From positions 133,456,736-133,520,735 of the forward strand of contig CM057463.1 of assembly GCA_030035585.1 (NCBI GenBank): 64,000 nucleotides of DNA, in the 5' to 3' direction. The notes beneath the pieces are model-generated. The model did no database searches. It saw only the letters and a list, made by a program, of their open reading frames with translations, and was not told the origin of the DNA. Within the stretch, counting starts at the first letter, position 1, and each line of letters opens with the position of its first letter. The DNA is from Dugong dugon. Lineage: Eukaryota; Chordata; Mammalia; Sirenia; Dugongidae. The position numbers were made by a program, and so were the translations under genes. Positions 49,509 to 61,217 of the stretch are shown piece after piece.

Positions 49509-49891
49509 ATTATATACCTTTGAAAATAATTTTCATATCTATACTAACATTAAAAAAAACTTTTAAAAAAGTGAATAAATTCCAAGTTTCTTCTTCACTG
49601 TTTAGCTTTACCCATTTCATTGAGATAGACATGTTCTACAGTTTTTTGTGACAAATTTGTTATTTTATTGCAAAAGTAAAGACAGAGTTGAAAGCAAAAA
49701 TGTTACTAATATACTGAATAGGAATTTTTTCCCCCACAAAGGTGGGAAAAAAGCCACATTAAAAAGTAAAAAGTATGAAACAAGATAACTATTTTGCTTT
49801 GGTACTAAAATGACTAAATTTATGAAGGAAGACTTTTTTTGGTTGACACCATGTAAGAAAGGATTGCACTACCATCATTTATGCTGTAAAT
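49509..49891 (+). repeat. Dispersed duplication B, copy 1
   Basis: CTTTGAAAATAATTTTCATA, GTTTCTTCTTCACTGTTTAG, AGGAATTTTTTCCCCCAC and TTTGCTTTGGTACTAAAATG recur in order over about 380 bp at 52309-52689, exactly 2.8 kb away. Family unknown, non-coding. Confidence 0.7.
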
Positions 49892-50340
49892 CAACGATTG
49901 GGAAGAAAGTAGATTGTAAAGAAAATGCATCCATGGCTAAAAATACACAATATACGTTTTTCACATCAGGGTGATTTAATTTGCTTGGATGAGTCCAAAT
50001 CAATAATTCGCTGATTCATACTTACTGCATCATTTTACTTTGTCAAGTCAAAAATATGAAACAAGCAAACAAAACATAATGGTTTGATTCTAGAACTTCA
50101 ACAAGTTAGCTATGGTTTCCTTGCTCTCTTAAAACTAACTTACGACATAGTAATACAGCTATATAAGAAGTGTATTAACAAATGTTCAATATGCATTAGA
50201 TCACTAATTTTTTTATTATAACTAATAATTGAGAATAATAATAACTCCATAAATAATATTAAGTAACAATAATGACAATAACAATAAAAATATCACAAAT
50301 AAAGCACCAAGCGACACCAATAACAACTATAACAGGAGGT

Positions 50341-50556
50341 CCCGTATTTTTATGCAAATAACACGTGCCTTCTGCTTTTGTTTGCCAGCCTCGCCTCTCC
50401 CAGTGTGGTATTTTCGTAAGTGCGTTGAGCTAATTTTTTACAGCAACATGTGAAAAAGGGTTGGCATGGTGGCGCTTGTGAAGGTGCCTCATGGGGGAGG
50501 GCACGGCTGGCAAACAAACACAGAGTGTACATGTTATTTGTATTAAAACATGATAC
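50341..50556. mobile_element. Palindromic MITE-like element, copy 2
   Basis: The left arm ATTTTTATGCAAATAACACG, CTTTTGTTTGCCAGCCTCGC is mirrored by the reverse complement of the right arm, AATACAAATAACATGTACAC, GTGTTTGTTTGCCAGCCGTG. The loop is near 50445. Same family as 27601-27812. Confidence 0.75.
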
Positions 50557-50837
50557 TATTTGGTGAACCACTTGTAGGTGCCAGTAAATGTGCTAAATGG
50601 TTTCAGATTCTTTCATGAGAAGGCATCCAAATTTTTAAACAAAATTCAGGCCATGTTGGGAAAAATCTTGGAGGAACCTTATTAAATTATGTTACTGGAG
50701 TATGTGAATGAAAGTATTTAGAGTTCACAATGAGTTGAGAGATATGAATAATACTAAGTGAAAAGGAAGGAGAGGACCAAAATAAGAACAGAAATGAAAC
50801 AGTAGCCTCATGATAATAATGATTATAGCAAATATTG

Positions 50838-50905
50838 AGTAGACCTGGTAACTTCTAAGCAATTACTTTTATTAACTTACTGATTCCCATGAATCACCAC
50901 CTTTC
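50838..50905 (+). repeat. MIR SINE, left part
   Basis: GAGTAGACCTGGTAACTTCT and ATTAACTTACTGATTCCCAT resemble the first half of MIR. The second half resumes at 51288, after an RTE1 insertion. Confidence 0.4.
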
Positions 50906-50909
50906 TGTC

Positions 50910-51287
50910 AGTTTGTTGTCCTGTGGTGGCTTGCATGCTGCTATAATGCAGAAAGCTATACTAACGGTATTTCAAATAGCAGCATGGTCACCCATGGCGA
51001 ACAGGATTCAGAGGAGCTTCCAGGCTAAGAGGGACTAGAAAAAAAGGATTAGCGATCTATTTCAAGAATTAGCCTGAAAATCTTATGGGTCACTACAGAA
51101 TATTGTGTGATAAAGTGCTGGATGATGAGACTGTAGGTCGGTAGGCATTCAAAACAGACAGTGACTACTACGATGGACTCAGACATACCAAAGATCATGA
51201 AGACAGCACAAGACTGGACATCTTTTCATTCAGTTATACAGGGGGTTGCCAGGAGTTGGAGCTTATTGGATGGCAATCAACAACAAC
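50910..51287 (+). mobile_element. RTE1, internally deleted (5' end joined to 3' end)
   Basis: Opens with the RTE1 5' region (GGTGGCTTGCATGCTGCTAT, TTTCAAATAGCAGCATGGTC, GGAGCTTCCAGGCTAAGAGG, GTCACTACAGAATATTGTG, GTGCTGGATGATGAGACTGT). It then switches near 51150 to the 3' end (GATGGACTCAGACATACCAA, AGATCATGAAGACAGCACAA) and finishes with a CAATCAACAACAACAA tail. About 380 bp in all, no ORF. Confidence 0.75.
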
Positions 51288-51420
51288 AATCCCTGTGAAA
51301 AATAACTTATTTCATAAGACACAAATGAAGACATTGGTGCACAGAGAAGTTAACTATCTTGGTCACCAGGGTGATGAGGTTAGCCTCTGAACTTCATTTG
51401 TCCAGCTCCACAGTCCACAA
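51288..51420 (+). repeat. MIR SINE, right part
   Basis: TCCCTGTGAAAAATAAC, GAAGACATTGGTGCACAGAG and GGTGATGAGGTTAGCCTCTG fit the MIR 3' half. Confidence 0.45.
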
Positions 51421-51833
51421 TTTTACTCAAGTCAACAAATAGGAAAAATAAAAAAAGGAGGAGGAAGGGAAGTAACATCCAGTTTTGATAAAGAGTTAAG
51501 GTGATCTGGCTCTTTCATCCTGTACTTTTTAAAGCATTTTAAAATCTTCCAAAATGTCTGAAGTATCAAACACAGAATAATGTCACAATGGAAATAATGT
51601 AAAATATGTCATTACTAAGTTAACTTTAGATGCAATTCTATTAAAAAAGAAGGAAAATCCCTCCAGATGACAATAAATTGAACAAATCAATATTACATTA
51701 AGAGGAGTGACAGAATCAGACTTTAAGAATTTATCTAATCATATGAGAAAACTATCAGTAAAATGGCCTATGCAACTTGGTTTAACATGGGTAGTTCTGA
51801 TTTATTTCTTACTTAGGTTTCCTGCTTTCTGGC

Positions 51834-52234
51834 TATTATGGATTAAATTGTGTCCCCCAGAAAATATATGTTGTAAATTTTAACCCCTATGCTTGTGGTT
51901 AAAATCCCATTTGTGAATGGGTTTCTTTGTTATGCTAATGAGGAACTATTAGTGTAGCGTGTGATTTAAGTCAATCTTTTTTGAGATATAGAAGAGCAGA
52001 CTAACTCAGACAACAAGTAAGCAAGCAGAAATGAGGGGAGATTTATGCCACACCCAGGAACAGAAGCTGAAAGGAGACAAGGACTTTCCCGTAGTGCAGA
52101 CACAGAAAAACTTCCCCTAGAGTAGGTGCCCTGAATTCAGACTTCTATCCTCCTAAGCTGTGAGAAAATAAATTTGTTTGTTAAAGCCATCCACTTCTAT
52201 GTTTCTGTTATAGCAGTGCTGAACAACTAAAACA
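51834..52234 (+). repeat. MaLR-type solo LTR
   Basis: Begins TATTATGGATTAAATTGTGT and ends with CTGTGAGAAAATAAATTTGT, GTTAAAGCCATCCACTTCT and TTCTGTTATAGCAGTGCTGA. It shares TTTTTTGAGATATAGAAGA-like and ATTTATGCCAC blocks with the LTR at 24718-25237, so both are the same subfamily. Confidence 0.7.
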
Positions 52235-52308
52235 GTTGCTTAATATTTTTCTGGAATTTCCATTTTTTATCTTAATTATTTTAATTATTAATAGTTGCTT
52301 TATAATAT

Positions 52309-52689
52309 GTTATATGCCTTTGAAAATAATTTTTGTATCTATAGTATGAAAATAGCTCTTTCTTAAATGTGAATAAATTCCCAAGATTCTTCTTCACTGT
52401 TTAGTTTTGCCCATTTCTTTGGGGCAAACACATTCAATAGTTCTTAAAACAAACTTGTTATTTTACTGTAAATGTAAAGAGGAAGTTCAAAGCAGAAATG
52501 TCATTCTTATACTAAATAGGAATGTTTTCTTTCAAGCAAAGACACAGAGGAAAAAAATTAAAGAAAAATAAACATGAAAAACTTGTTTTGCTTTGGTTCT
52601 AAAATGATCCTGCATTAATGAAGAAAGAGATTTCTTTGTCTGACACCATTTCTGAAAGAGTTAGAGCACCATCATTTTGCTGTAAAGGA
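52309..52689 (+). repeat. Dispersed duplication B, copy 2
   Basis: CTTTGAAAATAATTTTTGTA, GATTCTTCTTCACTGTTTAG, TTTGCTTTGGTTCTAAAATG and CACCATCATTTTGCTGTAAA match 49509-49891 in order. Confidence 0.7.
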
Positions 52690-52794
52690 TGACATAAGTA
52701 GACTCCCACTTGGCTATGATGTCTTCTTGTATTGTGTGAAACACAGAGATAAAGGAAACTACTTACTTTAACGCGGTTAAATATGAAAGACTAA

Positions 52795-52842
52795 CCATAG
52801 GGTCGCTGTGAGTTGGAATCAACTTGACAGTAGCGGGTTTAA
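52795..52842 (+). mobile_element. AfroSINE tail fragment
   Basis: ACCATAGGGTCGCTGTGAGT then TGGAATCAACTTGACAGTAG: only the 3' tail. Confidence 0.7.
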
Positions 52843-53849
52843 CGGGCAACACCAATAGCACATCTCTTTTCTTTCTTTTCTTTTTTTTTTTTTTTGACAT
52901 TTTCCAGTCTCAGTTTAATGAACACCTCTCTTTTGAGCTCAGAATTCTGGATGTTTACTGATAAAATTAAGACACGTGAATACTAGTGGCCGGGGAGCTA
53001 ACTTCTACTGCCAAGTCATGGTTAGTGCTAAAGTCTACCAGAATGCTGGTCAGTGGGGCCAGAGAGAAGTAGAAATTGTACTTTTATGAATTTGAAGTAT
53101 ATGTGGATAATAAAGAATAAGCAGTTCTACCATAAGTTTAAAGAGAGTTTCGAGAGAGTAGTGCAAATATTCTTCCTACTGTGGTTTTGCAATATATTGT
53201 ATGACGTATTTGCAATTATTTATAACAGTACCTGAAAATACTTTTTATTTTGCAATATTACTTTTCTGTAGCAAAGAGATAAAAAGTACATGTACAATGA
53301 AAAAATAAGTATTTTATTTCATTTTTCAAAACAAATGTTGAAAGACTGTCAACATTTGTTTACTAAGGCAATTGTGATTTCACTTCATATTAAGACAACC
53401 ACTGGCAAATCTGCTAAATAAGCTCGAGGCTCTATCTAACACTTTATAGTTAGTTTAATTAGAATGTGATCCATGATGATGATTTATCATACAGAGCTCC
53501 AGAAGGGCACTTAGTTATTATTCTTTGCAATGTAAGGTTTTATTTAGATCATATGACTTGTTCTAAATTAAATTTTACCATTTTAGTTTCCAAGTTTTCT
53601 TTTCTACAAATGAAAAATGAAATGAGATCTGTTAATATGGACCCTATTAGAAGAAAATATATCTCAAACAGTTAAATGATGTCATTTAAAGACAGCATCA
53701 TCAGAGATTTAACACAGGTCAGAAATGTTAAATTATGGTTCAAAATTTTTCCACCAATTCTTGGAATCACAGTAAAGATACTAGAAATTAATCCTGACAA
53801 TTGACATTATTATGATGTTATTGTAAATTTAAATAAAAGTTAATATTGA
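52843..53849. other. Intergenic stretch, nothing recognised
   Basis: AT-rich DNA with a T run at 52876-52897. No repeat family or gene that I can name. Confidence 0.55.
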
Positions 53850-54170
53850 ATGAGGCAGAGCCAACATGGCACCCTAGACAGAAGCACTATGCTGTTCCTC
53901 TGCAGCAAAGATCTGAAAGACTAAGTAAAACAGATAAAAACGGAAATCCTGGAACCCTAAGCATCAAATGAAGGGATAAAGAACTAGACCAAACACTGAA
54001 TGGAAGAAGAAATGGCAGAAAACAGAGAACGAGTGGAGATCCCCTGCCAATTAACACAGCACAGCATCGCCATCTTGGAACACAGTTAGCAATGACCTCG
54101 GACAGGAAGTATGGGAAAGCAACTTCATGGAGCTCCAAGTAGGAGTCAGAGTACACAGTAACCAGAAAAA
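53850..54170 (+). repeat. Possible L1 5' UTR fragment
   Basis: GAGGCAGAGCCAACATGGCA, GCAAAGATCTGAAAGACTAA and GAACGAGTGGAGATCCCCTG look like the 5' leader of mammalian L1. The pyrimidine-rich DNA at 54171-54468 may belong to it. Tentative. Confidence 0.35.
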
Positions 54171-54468
54171 CATGCTTTCCTTCCCCTTCCCCTTCTCATG
54201 AGTTGAAGCAAGAACACACACCCCACCCCCTCATCCTGGCAGTCTTTTTTTCTTTCACTCTTTTCTTTTTCCTGCCCACCTACACTGTATGCTACCTCCT
54301 CCCCTTCCCACCATACCCCTGCTGTGCCAAAACAGCTAGGAAGACACTGGTCCACTACCATCCTGTGTCTGCTTGGTCCCCATCTGCTGGCTCCAGCCTT
54401 GCCACTTTTTTTTTTTTTAACCTCTTTTTCTTTCATTCTCTTCTGTCTTCTCTTTCTGTCTCTCACCT

Positions 54469-54561
54469 AGCCTCCCAGATAGTGAGAGAATAAATTTCTG
54501 TTTATTAAAGCTATCCACTTACAGTATTTCTGTTATAGCAGCACTAGATGATTAAGACAGG
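54469..54561 (+). repeat. MaLR-type LTR 3' end fragment
   Basis: GTGAGAGAATAAATTTCTGT, TTAAAGCTATCCACTTACAG and TTCTGTTATAGCAGCACTAG equal the last about 80 bp of the LTRs at 24718 and 51834. Confidence 0.7.
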
Positions 54562-56204
54562 GAGTGGCTTCAGTTCTGAGTTAAATTGTTGTCTGGGTGC
54601 CATAGTCTCATGGTTCCTTCAGTCTCTGTCAGACAAGTAAGTCTGGTCTGTTTTTGTGAATTTGAATTTTGTTCTACATTTTTGTCCCACTCTGTCCAAG
54701 ATCACGTATAGTGATCCCTGTCACAGTGGTTGGTGTTTGTAGTTGGGCACCATCTAGTTGGTTCTGGACTCAGGCTGGTGGAGGCTGTGGTACTTGTGGT
54801 CCATTAGTCCTTTGGACTAATATTTCCCATGTGTCTTTGGTTTTCTTCATTCTCCTTTGCTCTGAAAGGGATGGGACAAGTAGATGTATTTTAGATGGTT
54901 GCTTGCAAACTTTTAATACTCCAGATACTACTCACCAAAGTCAAATGTAGAATATTTTCTTTATGAACTGTGTTATGCCAGTTGACCTAGATGTACTCTG
55001 GTCTCTAGCCCTCAGCACAGTAACTTGGTCTCTCAGGGTATTTGGATGTGTCTATGAATTTTCTACTGACTTTGCCTTGGTCATGCTGTGCTGACTTCCC
55101 CAACAATGTGTTTTGTCTTTCACTTCACCAAAGTTACCACTTATCTACTATCTAGTTAGTGATAGACTATCAAAGATGATTTCTTTCTGTGTGTAAACTG
55201 TTTCCTGAGTTTTTATAAGTGGAGTCATAAAAAATTGTAATTGTGTGACTTATTTCACTCAGCATAATGCCCTCCAAATTCATCCATGTTGTGAGATGTT
55301 TCACAGATTCATAATTTTTCTTTATCATTGCATAGTATCCCACTGTGTGTATGTACCATCAATTGTTTATCCATTCATCTGTTGATGAGCACTTAGATTG
55401 TTTCCATCTTTTTGCTGTTGTGAATAATGCTGTTAAGAACATGGGTGTGCATATGTCTATTCATGTGACAGCTCTTATTTCTCTGGAAGATATTCCTAGG
55501 AGAGTAATTGCTGGATCATAAGGTACTTCTGTTTCTAGCTTTTCAAGGAAGTGCCATATCATTTTCCATAGAGGTTATACCATTTTCTATTCCCACCACA
55601 GAAGAGCGTAAGAGTTCCAATCTTCCCGTAACCTCTCCAACATTATTTTCTGTTTTTTTTTTTTTTTTTTTTTTTTTGATTAGTGCCAGTAATGTCAGTG
55701 TGAGATGGTATCTCATTTTAGTTTTGATTTGCATTTCTCTAATGGCTAATGATTGTGAGCATTTCCTTATGTGTCTGTTAGCTGCCTGAAAGTCTTCTCT
55801 GATGAAATGTATGTTCATATGCTTTGCCCATTTTTTAATTGAATTTTTGTCTTTTTATTGTTACAGGGTTGCAGTATCTTATAGATTTTAGAGATTAGAC
55901 CTTTGTCAGATATGTCTTAGCCAAATTTTTTTTTTCCAGGCTGTAGTTTCTCATTTTACTCTTTTGGTAAAATCTTTTGATGAGGTAAGTGTTTAATTTT
56001 TAGGAGTTCCCAGTTATCTAGTTTATCTCCTGATGTTTGTACAGTAGTAGTTATGGTTTGTGTCCTATTTACGCAATGTGTTAGGGCCTCTAGTGCTGTA
56101 CCTATTTTTTTTCCATGACCTTTATATTTTTAGGTTTTATATTTATGTCTTTGGTCCATTTTGAATTAGTTTTTCTGTATGGTGTGAGTTATGGGTCCTT
56201 GAGT
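54562..56204 (-). repeat. L1 3' half, antisense (end of ORF2 plus 3' UTR), 3' end missing
   Basis: On the minus strand it starts in the C-terminal part of ORF2 (CCTAAAAATATAAAGGTCAT, then AATTAGCC and GAGAAATGCAAATCAAAACT) and passes through TGTTGGAGAGGTTACGGGAA, a GATGGAAACAATCTAAGTG block and a 3' UTR with CAGCACAGCATGACCAAGGC. The same blocks occur in sense at 60059-61720. A T28 run at 55651-55679 is an expanded A run in element orientation. The A-tailed 3' terminus is absent and an LTR fragment takes its place. Confidence 0.8.
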
Positions 56205-59017
56205 GGCAGAATGGATAAAAAACAAAACAAATAAAAAAAAGACTTATTAATATGCTATGTACAAGAGACACACCTTAGACATGAAGACATAAGTATATTA
56301 AAAACCAAAGAATAGAAAAAATACATCAAAGCAACAGTAACAAAAAAATCAGGAATGTAATAATAATCTCAGATAAAATAGATTTAAGGCAAAAACAACC
56401 ATAAAAGACAAAGAAGGATATTATATAATGATTAAAGTGTCAATCCACCAAGAAGACATAACCCTAATAAATATCTACATACTCAATGACAGAGCTCCAA
56501 AATACATAGAACAAAGTCTAATAGCACTGAAAAGAAAAATAGACAGTTCCACCTTAACAGTAGGAGTCTTCAACACAGCACTCTCTGTAAAGGACAGAAC
56601 ATCTATAAAGAAACATAACAAATATACAGAAGATCTAAAAGCCACAATCAGTGAACTTGACCTCATAGACATGCATAGAACACTCAATAGCAGCAAAGTA
56701 TACTTTCTGTTCCAATTCACATGGAATATTCTCCAGAATAGATCACATTTTAGGCCACAAAGTAACCATCTATAAAATCCAAAACATCAAAATAATTCAA
56801 AGCATTCGCTCTGATCACAATGCCATAAAAGTAGAAATCAATAACAGGAAGAGCAAAGATAAAAAATCAAATACACCATGCTTAAAAACAACTGGGTAAT
56901 AGAAGAACTCAAAGAATGAATCAAAAAATCCTTAGAATCAAATGAGAATGAAAACACATAATACCAATACCTTTGAGACACAGCAAAGGAAGTTCTCAGA
57001 CACCAATTTATAGCAATAAACACAAACATCAACAAAGAAGAACTGGCCAAAAGCAAAATGTTAGCCCTTCCACTAGAACAAATAGAAACAAAACAGCAAA
57101 AGAAGACCATAGCCACCAGAAGAAAGGAAATAATAAAGATTAGAGCAGAAATAAATGAAATAAAGAACAGAAAAACAATAGAAAGTATCAACAAGACAAA
57201 AAATTGGTTGTCTGAAAAAGATCAACAAAATCAACAAACCACTGGCCAAACTGACAAAAGAAAAAGATGACAGGAAACAAATAACCCAAATAAGAAATGA
57301 GATGGGGATAATTACAACAGACCCAACTGAAATGAAAAGGATCATAACAGAATACTATGAAAAATTTTACTCCAACAAATTTGTGAACTTAAAGGAAATA
57401 GACAAATTTCTAGAAAAACACTACCTACTTAAACTAACACAAACTGAGATAGAAAATCTGAACAGATCCATATCAAGGAAAGAATTTGAAGACGTAATAA
57501 AAAAAAACTTCCAAGAGAAAAAAAAGCCCTAGCCTGGACCACTTCACTAGAGAATTCTACAAAACATTCAGATAAGATTTCATACCAGTACTGCTAGGAC
57601 TATTTCAGAGCATAGAAAAGGAAGCGATATTCCCAAATTCATTCTATGAATCTAGCATGACTCTGATACTAAAGCCAGGCAAAGACATCACAATAAAAGA
57701 AAATTACAGACCCCTACCTCTCATGATTATAGATGCAAAAATTCTCAACAAAATTCTAACCAATAGAATTCAGCACCATATCAAAAAACTAATAATACCA
57801 CTACCAAATGGGATTCATACCAAGTATGCAAGGAAGTTTCAACATTAGAAAATCAATCAACACAATCCATCACATGAGCAGAACAAAAGAAAAGAATTGC
57901 ATGATTATCTCAATTGACTCAGAAAAGGCATTTGATAAAGTCCAGCACCCATTTCTGATAAAAACTCTCAATAAAATAGGAATAGAAGGGAAATTCCTTA
58001 ACATAACAAAGAGCATCTACATAAAATCAATAGCCAACATCATTCTTAATGGAGAAAGGCTGAAATCATTCCCTGTGAGAAAGGTAACATGATATGGATA
58101 CCCTTTATCACCACTCTTATTTAACATTCTGCTGGAATTCCTAGCTATAGTAATAAGGCAAGAAAAAGAAATAAACGGCATCCAAATTGGAAAGGAAAAA
58201 GTAAAACTATCCCTATCCACAGATGATAGGATCCTATACATAAAGAACCCCCAAAGATTTCACAAGAAAACTACTGGAACTAATAGAAGGTGTCAGTAGA
58301 GTAGCAGGATACAAGATTGACATACAAAATTTATTTGGATTCCTATCCACCAACAAAGACAATTTTAAAAAGGAAATTAGGAAAACAATACCATTTATAA
58401 TAGCTCTGAAAAGGACAAAATATTTAGGAATAAATCTAACTAGGGACATAAAAGACCTACACAAAGAAAACTACAAAATATTATTGCAAGAAACCAAAAA
58501 GAGGCCTACATAAACGGATAAACATACCATGGTCATGGATAGGAAGACTCAACATTGTGAAAATGTCAATCTTACCCAAAGCTATCTACATATATATAAT
58601 GCAATTCCAATCCAAATACCAACAGCATTCTTTATCTACATGGAAAAACTAATCACCAACTTTATATGGAAAAGAAAGAGGCCCTGGATAGGCAAAGCTT
58701 TATTGAAGATAAAGAATAAAGTAGGAGGTTTCACACTACCTGATGTAAGAACCTACTATACAGCCACGGTAGTGGTAAAAGCCTGGTATTTGTACAAAGA
58801 CAGACAGATAGACCAATGGAACAGAATTGAGAACCCAGGTGTAACTCCATCCACTTATGATCAACTGATCTTTGACAAAGGAACAAAGTCCATTAAATAG
58901 GAAAAAGACAGTGTTTTTAACAAATTGTGCTGGCAAAACTGGATGTCCTTCTGTAAAAAAATGAAACAGGACCCATACTTCACACCTTACACACATTAAC
59001 TCAAAATGGATCAAAGA

Positions 59018-60048
59018 TAATATAGGGAAAGTCAGCACAGACTTGACCAAAGCAAAGGCATAGAAGTTTCCTAGACACATCCAAACACCCTGAGGGACCA
59101 AATTGCTGGGCCTTGGGCCTAGGGACCATAGTCTCAGGGACATTTAGGTTAACTGGTATAATATAGTTCATAAAGTAAGTGTTCTACATCCCACTTTGGT
59201 GAGTAGCAACTGGAGTCTTAAAAGCCTGCAAGTGACCACCTAAGATACATCTATTGGTCCCCTCCCACCAAGAGCAAAGGAGAATGAAGAAAACCAAAGA
59301 GATAAGGAAAATATTAGCCCAAAGGATTAAAGGACCACATGAACCAAAGCATATTCCAACCTAAGCCCAGAACTAGATTGTGCCCAGCTACCACTACCGA
59401 AAACTCTAACAGGGATCACAATAGAGGGTCCCAGACAGAGCGGAAGAAAAATGTAGAATAAAATTCAAATTCACAAAAAAAGTTCAGACTTACTGGTCTG
59501 ACAGAAATGGAAGGAACCTCCAAGACTGTGGCCCCCAGAAACTCTGCTAACCCAGAACCAAAACCACCCACTTTTCAGATAAAGATTAGACAGCCCTACA
59601 AAACAAACAGGAGTCCTGGTGCTGAAGTGGTTAAGAACTTGTCTGCCAACCAAAAGGTCGACAATTCAAACCCACCAGCCACTCCTTGGAAACCCTGTGG
59701 GGCAGTTCTACTCTGTCCTATAGGGTTGCTATGAGTCGGAATCAACTCAACTGCAATTTTTTTTTAAATATGTAAAACAAACAACAACACACATGAGGAA
59801 CTTGCTTCTTAGTTCAGTCAAATATACGACACCAAATGGGCAACTCCTGCTCAAAAGCAATACAAGAAAGTAGGAAAGGATAGGAACTGGATGAATGGAC
59901 ACAGGGAACATGGGGTGAAAGGGGGAGTGTGCTGTCACATTGTGGGGATTGCAACAGATGTCACAAAACAATATGTGTATAAATTATTGAATGGGAAATT
60001 AACTTGAGCTATAAACTTTCACCTAAAGCACAATACAATTAAAAAAAA
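59018..60048 (+). mobile_element. Nested L1 3' end inserted in L1 ORF2, with target duplication
   Basis: A 3' UTR of the same L1 family begins with TATAGGGAAAGTCAGCACAG and ends ACCTAAAGCACAATACAATT plus an A8 tail. It is flanked by the 10-bp direct repeat GGATCAAAGA (59008-59017 and 60049-60058). Outer ORF2 is continuous across the insertion once the insert is ignored. Confidence 0.85.
59610..59773 (+). mobile_element. AfroSINE nested in the nested L1, with target duplication
   Basis: GAGTCCTGGTGCTGAAGTGG head, GACAATTCAAACCCACCAGC, tail GAGTCGGAATCAACTCAACT followed by a T-rich end. The direct repeat AAAACAAACA flanks it (59600-59609 and 59774-59783). Confidence 0.9.
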
Positions 60049-61159
60049 GGATCAAAGACCCAAATACATAACCTAAAATGATTACAGACCATGGAAGAAA
60101 AAATAGGGACAAAGCTAGGGGCCCTAATGTATGACATAAATAGTATACAAACTGTAACTAACCATGCACAAACATCAGAAGATAAACTAGGTAACTGGGA
60201 GCTCTTAAAAATTAAACACTTATGCTCATCAAAAGACTTCACCAAAAGAGTAAAAAGAGAACCAATAGGCTGGGGAAAAAAAATTTTGGCTATGATATAT
60301 CCAAAAAGGGTCTAATCTCTAAAATCTATAGAATACTTCAGCACCTTAACAACAAGACAAATAATCCAATTTAAAAAATTGGCAAAGGATATGAACAGAC
60401 ACTTCACTGAAGAAGACATTCAGGCAGCTAACAGAAACATAAAAAAAAAAAATGCTGGCCATCATTAGCCATTAGAGAAATGCAAATCAAAACTACAATG
60501 AGACACCATATCACCCTGACATTATTGAAACTAATTTAAAAAAAATAAAGTAACAAGTGTTGGAGAGGTTGCAGGGAGATTAGAACTCTTATGCACTGCG
60601 GTGGGAATGTAAAATGGTACAACCACTATGGAAAACGATATGGCATCTCCTTAAAAAGCTAGAAATAGAAATGCCATATGATTCAGCAATCCTACAACTA
60701 GGAATATATCTTAGAGAAATAAGAGCTGTCACACAAATAGATATATGCACACCCATATTCATTGCAGCATTATCTGCAATAGCAAAAAGATGGAAATAAC
60801 CTAAGTACCCATTAACAGATGAAAGGATAAAAAAATTATGCTACATACACACTTTGGAATTCTATGCAATGATAAATAACAATGATGAATCTGCAAAACA
60901 TCTCACAACATGGACGAATTTGGAAAGCATTATACTGAGTGAAATATGTCAATCGCAAAAGGACAAATATTGTACAAGACCACTATTGTAAAAATTCAAA
61001 AAAAGGTTTACACACAGAAAAAACAATCTTTGATGGTTATGAGTGAAGGGAGGGGTGGGGAGGAGAAATCACTAACTAAATAGTAGACAACTGTTAACGT
61101 TGATGAAGGGAAAGAGACACAGTATGGGGAAGTCAGCACAACTTGGCCAAGGCAAAGTC

Positions 61160-61217
61160 ACTTCCAATCTTTTGGTTAGCAGTCATGCTCTTAACCACTG
61201 TGCCACCAGTGCTCCAG
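61160..61217 (-). mobile_element. Orphan AfroSINE head
   Basis: CCAATCTTTTGGTTAGCAGT then CATGCTCTTAACCACTGTGC: the reverse of the tRNA-like first about 55 bp only, lying in the L1 3' UTR. Confidence 0.75.

Noticed and set aside
54203-54493. 96-residue ORF rich in F, S and P
   Set aside because: Pyrimidine-rich DNA and an LTR fragment, with no family resemblance.
55508-58900. Many ORFs of 60-120 residues on both strands
   Set aside because: Sense ones are pieces of decayed L1 ORF2. Antisense ones are their shadows.
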